Assembly: GCA_016789035.1 (NCBI GenBank)
Contig: JAEUSC010000219.1
Location: 1-6,195, forward strand
Origin: Candidatus Omnitrophota bacterium
Lineage (GTDB): Bacteria; Omnitrophota; Gorgyraeia; Zapsychrales; Fredricksoniimonadaceae
Direction: 5' to 3'
Length of the DNA: 6,195 nt
Positions 1 to 6,195 of this stretch are shown here, piece after piece. Position 1 is the first letter of the stretch; each line of letters starts with the position of its first letter. Made by a program: the position numbers and the translations under genes. The notes beneath the pieces are model-generated. The model was not told where the DNA came from, did not search any database, and saw only the letters and a program-made list of their open reading frames with translations.

Positions 1-195
1 ACGTTGATAGAGGTTCTCATTTTCCCCAGAAAATGCCATATCCTGCGGACCCAAAAATGATCCCCAGAAGACAAGTTGTGGCTTAACCGGAAATTTGGTA
101 TTCGGAAAGGTAATAACAACCGTGGAACATACAACCAAATGAAAACATACCGATACAAAGAAATGTTTAAATTGACTTATATCAAATTCTCTCAT
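1..195 (-). CDS. TonB/TolA-like energy transducer, N-terminal 65 residues (3' end cut by window edge)
   Basis: A reading frame starts with ATG at 195 and stays open for 65 codons to the window edge. It encodes a short charged N-terminus (MREFDISQFK), then one hydrophobic helix at about residues 11-30, then a soluble stretch that should lie in the periplasm. Inside the helix the residues SVCFH match the SVCIH of E. coli TonB, so the functionally important Ser and His pair (Ser16 and His20 there, Ser15 and His19 here) is kept. In the TonB family this helix contacts ExbB-ExbD and transmits motor energy to outer-membrane partners. Position supports the call, since it directly follows the exbD-like gene with a 3-base gap. 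The visible part after the helix contains PVKPQLVFWGSFLGP and is not Pro/Lys-rich like the TonB linker, but the spacer and C-terminal domain are outside the window. TolA, which shares the Ser-His helix pattern, is the main alternative. Confidence 0.75.
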   Translation of the reverse strand, partial: MREFDISQFKHFFVSVCFHLVVCSTVVITFPNTKFPVKPQLVFWGSFLGPQDMAFSGENENLYQR

Positions 196-206
196 CTTTT
201 ACTCGC
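196..206 (-). promoter_or_regulatory. Weak ribosome binding site of the TonB-like gene, overlapping the end of exbD
   Basis: Reading the minus strand, the sequence is GCGAGTAAAAG followed by ATG. A minimal GAG core lies six bases before the start codon and falls in the last codon of the exbD-like gene, with that gene's TAA stop between core and start. The weak core and 3-base intergenic gap suggest that translation of this gene depends on ribosomes finishing exbD (translational coupling). This is inference from spacing. Confidence 0.45.
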
Positions 207-600
207 TGGTGGTTACAATATTGACTCGCTCAATTTCCAACGACTTACATAAATTCCAAATATCCACAATTCTTCCCAGCGAGGCCCGCCGATCAGCTTT
301 AATAAGAATTGATAATCTGTCAAACGCCGCCTGATGCAATTGCTGTTTTAAATCCTTAAGGGATATCACGGCATTACGCCAGTAAATCAAATTCTCACTT
401 GTTATGAGAATAACAGAGTCCTCCTCGACCAGAGCATCGCTTGTGACCGCTTTGGGAATCTGCACATCAATTTGCGGCGATAATGTAAAAGCGCTCGTTA
501 TAAAATAGAAAAAGACCACCTGAAGCAGCACATTAAAAAATGATACCCATTGAAAAACATCATTGACTCGCATGACCTGTGCTTGTCGTTTGAGTTTCAA
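199..600 (-). CDS. exbD: ExbD/TolR-family stator subunit with Asn at the usual catalytic Asp position
   Basis: This 133-residue protein has the ExbD/TolR layout and a normal length: a short basic cytoplasmic tail, one transmembrane helix (about residues 15-38) and a periplasmic domain. The periplasmic part matches the family well, with NLIYWRNAVISLKDLKQQL, then ILIKADRRASLGRIVDIW, then a terminal RVNIVTT. In the family, paired ExbD helices sit inside an ExbB pentamer, and one Asp near the cytoplasmic end of the helix (E. coli ExbD Asp25, TolR Asp23) carries protons. Here an ungapped alignment of the helix puts Asn23 at that position (codon AAT, plus-strand bases 532-534). The TPLID-like motif reads VSFFN, and no Asp or Glu occurs from residue 15 to 38. 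Asp14 is the nearest acidic residue. The start is TTG, chosen for its strong ribosome binding site. An ATG at codon 10 (571-573) lacks one and would remove most of the tail. TolR is possible instead of ExbD. Confidence 0.87.
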   Translation of the reverse strand: MKLKRQAQVMRVNDVFQWVSFFNVLLQVVFFYFITSAFTLSPQIDVQIPKAVTSDALVEEDSVILITSENLIYWRNAVISLKDLKQQLHQAAFDRLSILIKADRRASLGRIVDIWNLCKSLEIERVNIVTTSE

Positions 601-612
601 AATTTTTCCTTC
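601..612 (-). promoter_or_regulatory. Ribosome binding site that supports the TTG start of exbD
   Basis: On the minus strand the whole gap between the exbB stop and the exbD start reads GAAGGAAAAATT. GAAGGA is a strong Shine-Dalgarno core placed six bases before the TTG at 598-600. This spacing is ideal and decides in favour of TTG over the ATG nine codons downstream. The site lies immediately after the exbB TAA, so the two genes are probably translated from one message. Confidence 0.8.
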
Positions 613-1248
613 TTAGGATTGATCGTCCGCAGACAGAGCGACCAAATTTAAAAACTCCATAGACATCTGCTCATATTGAGAAACGAAATCATCAATTCTA
701 TACACAAAATAGTTATAAAAAAGCATGGACGGGATCGAAATCATCAACCCAAAAATAGTCGTCAAGATGGCCTGCCAAATGCCGCCTGCAATATCTCCCG
801 ATGTCACCGGATTTAAGGCAAGAGATCTGGATTGAATAACAAAGAAACTGTTAGCCAGCCCCAACATTGTACCTAATAGGCCTAGTAGCGGCGCCACATG
901 CGTGACCGTCGACAGCCCCATCAGGTTACGTTCCATCGCCACAATTTCCAAATGTCCTGCAGTTTCCACAGCTTCCTTAATAAAGACACTTTGTCTTCCA
1001 AAACAGAGTATTCCGGCTTTGAGTATTCTGGCAGCGGGCGTGGAAGTTTTTTCGCACAAAACGAGCGCATCTTTAATTTTGTTTTGTTTAGTGAGTTCAA
1101 AGACTTTAGATCTTAGTAAATACTCATTGGCAGGAACGAGGGAAAAATATTTAAACCTATTGATAACAACTGCCAGACTGACACAGGAACATAACATGAT
1201 CAGCCACATGATGGGGCCGCCTTTTAAAAATAATTGCGCAACGCTCAT
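613..1248 (-). CDS. exbB: ExbB/TolQ/MotA-family proton channel subunit
   Basis: The 211-residue protein has the three-helix ExbB/TolQ plan. Helix 1 is at about residues 12-30 (starting MWLIMLCSCVSLAVV), followed by a cytoplasmic domain to about residue 108. Helix 2 is at about 112-138 and contains the family hallmark APLLGLLGTMLG. Helix 3 is at about 155-184 and contains GGIWQAILTTIFGLMISIP. In the family, five copies form a pore around two ExbD helices in the inner membrane. The conserved pore threonines are kept: Thr127 in helix 2 and Thr164 in helix 3, corresponding to Thr148 and Thr181 of E. coli ExbB. The usual Glu of the helix 3 motif IAEAL is Gln159 here (codon CAG, plus-strand 772-774), and His117 sits just before the AP of helix 2. 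The ATG start at 1246-1248 follows a GGAG core (1256-1259) seven bases upstream. The gap to exbD is 12 bases. TolQ is an equally possible name because the family is not separable by sequence alone. Confidence 0.92.
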   Translation of the reverse strand: MSVAQLFLKGGPIMWLIMLCSCVSLAVVINRFKYFSLVPANEYLLRSKVFELTKQNKIKDALVLCEKTSTPAARILKAGILCFGRQSVFIKEAVETAGHLEIVAMERNLMGLSTVTHVAPLLGLLGTMLGLANSFFVIQSRSLALNPVTSGDIAGGIWQAILTTIFGLMISIPSMLFYNYFVYRIDDFVSQYEQMSMEFLNLVALSADDQS

Positions 1249-1287
1249 TTTAATTCTCCATCAATAACTCACACATGCATCCACACA

Positions 1288-3780
1288 TCACTTCTTTTTT
1301 ACTTTCAGATTCTTGATCCAGTCGATTCTTTCCTGAGCATAGGTGGATTCTTCCGTTTGATAGGTCAATACCTTTTCATAAGTTGCTTTGGCATTGTCCC
1401 AATCCTCGTTATTTTCAAAAATCCGCGCAACTCTTAAGTATGCTTTGACCGCCCAACCGGGCTCGCTTTTGTAAAGGTAAGGAATCTTTAAGTACCCCTC
1501 AATAGCTTTTTCCCATGCAGACATGGCTTCGTAAGCATCCCCAATGGAAAATTGCAACTGAACATCCGATACAACACTGACTCCTTTAGAAGTGGACAAC
1601 GCATCTTCATAAGTTTTAGCCTCTTTCTCAAATTCTGAACCCCGACGGTAAACCTGAGCCAGTTTCATATAAGCATCCCGACGGAATTCGGGGTTGGTAT
1701 CGATAATTTTTTGATAGGTGATTGCGGCTTTATCCGGATCTAATTCTTTTGAAAAAATTCCGGCAATGGAAAGCCCTCCCTTGGCAGCCATCTCCTTATC
1801 GCTTTCAGGAATTTTTCGGTATTCAATCAAAGCCTTTTCATATTCTTTATTCATCTCATAGGCCTGACCCAGTTCATAATGGAGGCGGCCGCTCTTATCC
1901 TTATTTTTTAAATGGCCAAGAATCTTCTGATAGTATTCAATCGCTCCCGGATAATCTCCGCTCTTAAAATAGAACTGCGCGAGCCAAAACAGCGCGTCTT
2001 CTTCTGTTTCGGTATCCGGGTATTTATACAAAATCAGTTTGAACCTGCGCACAGCCTCTTTGTCTTGACCAAGACTATGGTAGGCCTTGGCCATACCCAT
2101 CTCTGAGTTGCGAACAATGGAAAGATTGTTAGGATAATTTTTTATAATTTTCTGAAACAGCTTGATGGCGTCTTCAGCCTTGGACAGGTTCAACATACAT
2201 AAAGCCAAAACATAATTCGCTTCAGGAGTAAAGTCCGCGGGATGACTTGGATTCTTCAAGAACGTTTCTATAGCCTTAATTGCCGCAGACCAATCCCCCT
2301 TTTTAAAATAAGCCACACCCAAATAATAATTGATGTCTGCCAGATACTTACTCTTAGGAAAATTTTGTTGAAGACTCTGAAAGGCAATGGTGGCTAGCTC
2401 AATCTTAGATAATTTCAACAGGGCAATTCCCTGACGATATTGAACATAGTCGGAATAAACACTGCCAGGATACTCCTTAAGAATCCTATCATACACTTCG
2501 ACCGCTTTATTCCATTCCGACATATCCTGATAGGCGTCTCCAATTTGCGTCAATGCACTCACTTTGACCGTTGTACTTTTAGTTTTATCAAGCACTGTTT
2601 GAAAACTGGCAATGGACTGATCCACCTGCCCCATCTTTAAATAAGTCCAAGCCATTCCAAAATTGGCTTTTTCTATAATATCCTGAGATTCACCTGCCTG
2701 ATCGCCGCTATCGATCACCACTTTGTATTCTCGGATCGCATCATTATACTTTTGCTGGGAATAAAAAACATTAGCGATTCCTAAGTGAGCCTCCAACATA
2801 CGTGCGCTCTTGGGAAACAGCTCAAGGAGTTTCTGATAAGCTTGCAATGCCTGTTCGGCATCGCCCGTTTCCGAATAGTAACTGGCCTTTCCGAGATAAA
2901 CATCATCAGTTAAGGCGTGCTTTTCTGATGCAATACTTTCCGCCGTAGTAAACGCCTCGATACTGGCAGGATAATTTTTGAGCTTCAAAAATCCCCATCC
3001 TTGACTGACATAAGAGGCAACGATCAAACCCGTATCTTGAGATGTTTCCTGCACCTTCCTATAATAAATATTGGATTCAACATATTTTTCCTGATAGTAA
3101 TACGATTCGGCGATATAAAAATCCACCTGAACTTCTTTGCTGGTTTGCGGGAACTTCAGGAGATACCCTTTGAAGAGTTCCACCGACCTAAAATAATCAC
3201 CCAGGTTATAAGCGCATTCCGCAACTTTATAAGTAGCATCCTCTGCTAACTGGTGAGTCGGATATTGTTTGAGCAACTTAGAAAAAGTCTCTGAAGAATC
3301 CGTATATTTCTTCTGATCAAAATAAGACCAGCCAAGAGAATAATACGCTTGCGGAGCGTACGAGGAATTAGGATACAACTCTACAACTTGCTTATAACTT
3401 TTTTCAGCCTGTGCATAGTCCAGGCCTTTTAAGTACGTTTCTCCAAGCCAAAATAAAGTGGCATCTTTATATTCCGAGTACTTTAAAAGATCCTGAAAGG
3501 TATTGAAGGCCTTTAAATACTGATTCTTGAAGAAATAACATTGGCCACTTAAAAGCAGAACCTGGCCTTTCTTATCCGATTGCGGATACTTCTGCATAAA
3601 TTCCTCGATGTAGCGAATCGCAACATCATAAAACCCATCGTCAAATGCGCTTTGAGCAACAAAAAACAATTCCTTTTCCGCATCCTGCGCACTGTATACT
3701 TTTATAGGAAAAGATAATGCCATGATGCTGCTGATTATTAGGACAGCCATAATGAATAACTTTACAAAAAAATTTTTCAT
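1288..3780 (-). CDS. Long periplasmic tetratricopeptide-repeat protein (about 21 TPR units)
   Basis: This 830-residue protein begins with a typical Sec signal peptide: KNFFVK, a hydrophobic core at residues 8-26, and a likely cut near residue 30 or 31 (VYSA before QDAEKE). There is no lipobox cysteine, so it is probably soluble in the periplasm. From about residue 36 to 820 it is a nearly unbroken run of TPR-like helix pairs. I count about 21 units with a repeat length of 35-40 residues, recognisable by recurrent patterns such as LGWSYFDQKKY, AIEYYQKIL and terminal KYP or LYP. They would form a right-handed solenoid for protein-protein contacts. No enzyme domain is visible, and the protein ends in a short basic tail (LKVKKK). 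TPR proteins of YbgF/CpoB and BamD type act with envelope machines, but this one is several times longer. It lies 39 bases upstream of exbB, which suggests a role as a scaffold or partner of the ExbB-ExbD-TonB-like complex. Its ATG has only a short GGA core at 3788-3790. Exact function unknown. Confidence 0.85.
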   Translation of the reverse strand: MKNFFVKLFIMAVLIISSIMALSFPIKVYSAQDAEKELFFVAQSAFDDGFYDVAIRYIEEFMQKYPQSDKKGQVLLLSGQCYFFKNQYLKAFNTFQDLLKYSEYKDATLFWLGETYLKGLDYAQAEKSYKQVVELYPNSSYAPQAYYSLGWSYFDQKKYTDSSETFSKLLKQYPTHQLAEDATYKVAECAYNLGDYFRSVELFKGYLLKFPQTSKEVQVDFYIAESYYYQEKYVESNIYYRKVQETSQDTGLIVASYVSQGWGFLKLKNYPASIEAFTTAESIASEKHALTDDVYLGKASYYSETGDAEQALQAYQKLLELFPKSARMLEAHLGIANVFYSQQKYNDAIREYKVVIDSGDQAGESQDIIEKANFGMAWTYLKMGQVDQSIASFQTVLDKTKSTTVKVSALTQIGDAYQDMSEWNKAVEVYDRILKEYPGSVYSDYVQYRQGIALLKLSKIELATIAFQSLQQNFPKSKYLADINYYLGVAYFKKGDWSAAIKAIETFLKNPSHPADFTPEANYVLALCMLNLSKAEDAIKLFQKIIKNYPNNLSIVRNSEMGMAKAYHSLGQDKEAVRRFKLILYKYPDTETEEDALFWLAQFYFKSGDYPGAIEYYQKILGHLKNKDKSGRLHYELGQAYEMNKEYEKALIEYRKIPESDKEMAAKGGLSIAGIFSKELDPDKAAITYQKIIDTNPEFRRDAYMKLAQVYRRGSEFEKEAKTYEDALSTSKGVSVVSDVQLQFSIGDAYEAMSAWEKAIEGYLKIPYLYKSEPGWAVKAYLRVARIFENNEDWDNAKATYEKVLTYQTEESTYAQERIDWIKNLKVKKK

Positions 3781-3817
3781 ATTGTGATCCAGTGTTTTGT
3801 CATTGCTGTTTATTGCA

Positions 3818-6195
3818 CTACCTTGGGACGACTCCTAGAGCGTTCTGATTTACAAACTCCTTAAGAAAACGTCCGGTGTGAGAGGCGGGATGAAGAATGA
3901 TCTCATCGGGAGAGCCACAGAATACCAGTTCGCCGCCCTTGTCTCCACCGTCCGGTCCCAAATCGATCAAATAATCGGCACTTTTGATGACATCAAGATT
4001 GTGTTCAATCACTAACACAGTGTTTCCACGGTCCACGAGCTTTTGTAAAACCCGCAACAGCTTGTCAACGTCCGCAAAGTGCAAACCAGTGGTGGGTTCA
4101 TCTAAAATATAAAACGTATTTCCCGTGGCCGGCTTACACAATTCACTGGCCAATTTAACGCGCTGAGCCTCTCCGCCGGACAATGTGGTGGCCGCCTGAC
4201 CGAGACGGATATATCCAAGCCCCACATCATTAAGAGTATTCAAAACATTTAAAATGCGCGGAATATTATCAAAATGGCTAATCGCCTCATAGACAGAAAG
4301 ATTCAACACATCGGCGATATTCTTTCCCTTGTATTCCACTTCCAAGGTCTGGTCGGTAAAACGCTTACCGTGGCAAACTTCACATTGCACGTAGACTTCC
4401 GGCAAAAAATGCATTTCGATTTTCTTAATTCCGTCTCCGCCGCATGCCTCGCACCGGCCACCTTTGACATTAAAACTAAACCGCCCTGGTTTATATCCTC
4501 GCATCTTGGACTCTGGTAAAAGACTAAATAAATCCCGAATATGACTATAGACTCCCGTATAAGTCGCCGGGTTTGACCGCGGAGTTCGGCCGATCGGAGA
4601 CTGGTCGACCACAATGACTTTATCAATATGTTCGATCCCTTCCATTTTTTTGAATTGGCCCGGTTTCTCTTTGGCCCCATTGATCTTTAAAGCCAGCGTC
4701 TTATATACGATATCCTCAATTAATGTGGATTTTCCTGATCCTGAAACTCCTGTCACACAGCTAAATGTTCCAAAAGGAATTTGAACATCAATATTCTTCA
4801 GATTATGTTCACTGGCTCCGAATACTTTCAAAAACTTTGTTTTGACTATTTCACGACGCTTTTGCGGCTGATGAATAACGAACTCGCCTTTTAAGTATTT
4901 TCCGGTGAGCGACTCTTGGCAATCCACTATGCCTGAAACTTCACCTGCATACAAAACCTTACCGCCATGCTCCCCGGCACCGGGCCCCAGATCAATAACA
5001 TAATCTGCTTTCCGGATGGTTTCTTCATCATGTTCAACAACAATTAACGTATTTCCCAAATCGCGCAGAGCCTGGAGCGTTGATAACAAACGCTGATTAT
5101 CCTTTTGATGCAAACCAATACTGGGCTCGTCCAAAACATAAATAACACCGACCAACCCGGAACCTACCTGTGTAGCCAACCGGATTCGCTCCGCCTCGCC
5201 GCCAGAGAGCGTTGAGCTGCGACGGTCCAACGTTAAATATTCAAGACCGACATTGATGCAGAACTCCAGCCGGCGGACAATTTCTTTAAAAATTTCTTCG
5301 CTAATAATTTTCTGCTCTTTAGTCAAAGAAACGGCCGCAAAGAACTGCCTAGCCTCCTTAATAGACATACCGGAAACCTGCGCAATGTTCTTTTCACCCA
5401 CCCGGACCGCCAATGATTCTTTCTTCAGCCTTTGCCCCTCACACGTTGGGCAGGAGGACTCTGACATAAAACCGTTGATTTCTTCTTTAAGCCAGTCGCT
5501 GTCTGTTTCACGGAATAAACGCTCCAAATATTTTACAACGCCTTCGAATGGCTTTCCCCAAACGGTATCCTGCGATCCGTGCAGAATAATCTGACGTTCT
5601 TTTTTGGACAAATCGTTAAAAGAAATTTTCAAATCGATGTCATGAATATTTGCAATTTCCCGTAAGACCGCACGGTAATACATCATGTATCCGCGGGCTC
5701 CCTTTTTCCAAGGCGCAATAGCTTGAACCCAGGGTTTTGATGGATCCGGTACAAGCGCTGACGGATCAATTTCCATTTTTGTCCCTAGACCGTTGCAGTC
5801 AGGACACGCGCCATACGGAGAATTAAATGAAAAAATTCTCGGTTCCAATTCACTTAGAGATGTTCCGCACTCCGAACAGGCATATTTCTCGCTAAACATC
5901 ACATCAGGTGCCGAACCGTTGAAATCAACAATGACTATGCCTTCACCAACCTGCAAAGCTGTCTCAACGGAATCTGTTAGCCGTTTCTTTATTTCAGATT
6001 TAATACTCAATCGATCAACTACAATTTCGATATGATGAATTTTGTATCGATCCAACGTGAACTTCTCCGACACGTCCTGAATTTTTCCATTTACGCGCAA
6101 CCTTGTAAAACCCGCCTTGGAGACTTGAGAGGCGATTTGACGATACTCCCCTTTTTTTCCCCGCACCAACGGTGCTAAAAGATTAATCTTCGTTC
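3818..6195 (-). CDS. uvrA: UvrABC excision nuclease subunit A, lacking its N-terminal part (5' end beyond window edge)
   Basis: UvrA is the ATP-dependent DNA-damage sensor of nucleotide excision repair. It scans DNA in the cytoplasm as a dimer and loads UvrB. The visible 791 residues run in frame from base 6193 and begin with TKINLLAPLVRGKKGEY, matching the region near residue 155 of E. coli UvrA (940 residues), so about 150 residues including the first Walker A motif are missing. The TTG at 6167-6169 is internal, not a start. Visible motifs, numbered from the first visible residue: zinc cysteines 106, 109, 130 and 133; CPTC at 248-251 in the insertion region; first ABC signature LSGGEAERIRLA from 329; Walker B VLDEPSIGLH near 353; second Walker A GVSGSGKST at 482-490; zinc cysteines 581, 584, 604 and 607; second signature LSGGEAQR at 671; Walker B ILDEPTTGLH near 696; switch His 388 and 731. 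All key residues are intact, so the enzyme looks functional. It ends 37 bases before the TPR gene. Confidence 0.97.
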   Translation of the reverse strand, partial: TKINLLAPLVRGKKGEYRQIASQVSKAGFTRLRVNGKIQDVSEKFTLDRYKIHHIEIVVDRLSIKSEIKKRLTDSVETALQVGEGIVIVDFNGSAPDVMFSEKYACSECGTSLSELEPRIFSFNSPYGACPDCNGLGTKMEIDPSALVPDPSKPWVQAIAPWKKGARGYMMYYRAVLREIANIHDIDLKISFNDLSKKERQIILHGSQDTVWGKPFEGVVKYLERLFRETDSDWLKEEINGFMSESSCPTCEGQRLKKESLAVRVGEKNIAQVSGMSIKEARQFFAAVSLTKEQKIISEEIFKEIVRRLEFCINVGLEYLTLDRRSSTLSGGEAERIRLATQVGSGLVGVIYVLDEPSIGLHQKDNQRLLSTLQALRDLGNTLIVVEHDEETIRKADYVIDLGPGAGEHGGKVLYAGEVSGIVDCQESLTGKYLKGEFVIHQPQKRREIVKTKFLKVFGASEHNLKNIDVQIPFGTFSCVTGVSGSGKSTLIEDIVYKTLALKINGAKEKPGQFKKMEGIEHIDKVIVVDQSPIGRTPRSNPATYTGVYSHIRDLFSLLPESKMRGYKPGRFSFNVKGGRCEACGGDGIKKIEMHFLPEVYVQCEVCHGKRFTDQTLEVEYKGKNIADVLNLSVYEAISHFDNIPRILNVLNTLNDVGLGYIRLGQAATTLSGGEAQRVKLASELCKPATGNTFYILDEPTTGLHFADVDKLLRVLQKLVDRGNTVLVIEHNLDVIKSADYLIDLGPDGGDKGGELVFCGSPDEIILHPASHTGRFLKEFVNQNALGVVPR

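Noticed and set aside
902..1267. Plus-strand open frame of 121 codons opposite exbB
   Set aside because: It lies wholly antisense to a convincing ExbB gene, shows no domain pattern or signal sequence, and is explained by the codon bias of the real gene.
1249..1287. Alternating purine-pyrimidine stretch (TGTG/CACA) between the TPR gene and exbB as a regulatory element
   Set aside because: It is short and shows no palindrome. The only supported element is the GGAG ribosome binding site before exbB.
3781..3817. Possible terminator or promoter between uvrA and the TPR gene
   Set aside because: The 37 bases contain a repeated GCAAT but no stable inverted repeat with a T-run, and no convincing -35/-10 pair.
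4303..4680. Minus-strand 125-codon frame inside uvrA
   Set aside because: It is an alternative frame within the second ATPase half of UvrA, where the true frame has intact zinc cysteines and motifs, so it is a shadow.
5253..5594. Plus-strand 113-codon frame opposite uvrA
   Set aside because: It is antisense to the conserved UvrA insertion region, with no recognisable features and no ribosome binding context of note.
6151..6159. Run of seven A's on the coding strand of uvrA that fits an A-AAA-AAA slippery pattern
   Set aside because: The UvrA frame is continuous and canonical on both sides, and no useful product is predicted from shifting, so it reads as Lys-Lys codon use (RGKKGE).
6167..6169. 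TTG codon as a possible start of uvrA
   Set aside because: The frame continues upstream to the window edge with LLAP, a conserved UvrA segment, so this TTG is an internal Leu codon.

Overview
The window holds five protein genes, all on the minus strand and closely spaced. In transcription order (right to left) they are: uvrA (its first ~150 codons lie outside the window), a very long periplasmic tetratricopeptide-repeat (TPR) protein, an ExbB/TolQ-type channel subunit, an ExbD/TolR-type subunit, and the first 65 codons of a TonB/TolA-like energy transducer that runs off the left edge. The gaps are 37, 39, 12 and 3 bases. I see no terminator-like hairpin in any of them, so the last four genes look like one transcription unit, with uvrA probably reading into it. 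No RNA genes, mobile elements, CRISPR arrays or long non-coding stretches are visible.

The host must be a Gram-negative-type (diderm) bacterium, because ExbB-ExbD-TonB machines couple the inner-membrane proton gradient to work at the outer membrane. Base composition is moderately AT-rich by eye, and ribosome binding sites are of the normal GGAG/AAGGA type. The order uvrA, long TPR protein, exbB, exbD, tonB-like resembles what I recall from candidate-phylum diderms such as Omnitrophota. That placement is inference from memory and not demonstrated here.

Functionally, UvrA is the DNA-damage sensor of nucleotide excision repair and is probably only a positional neighbour. The other four genes form a plausible envelope machine: an ExbB-ExbD stator in the inner membrane, a TonB-like protein anchored beside it and reaching into the periplasm, and an exported solenoid of about 21 TPR units that could act as a periplasmic scaffold.

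The most interesting point is in the membrane core of the motor. The ExbD helix carries Asn23 where the family has its essential proton-binding Asp, and the helix has no acidic residue at all. The conserved Glu of ExbB's third helix is Gln159. The rest of both proteins looks canonical, and the TonB-like protein keeps the Ser-x3-His pair of the TonB transmembrane helix. The system is either a divergent stator with a different coupling chemistry, a complex that relies on a second ExbD elsewhere, or one carrying loss-of-function changes.
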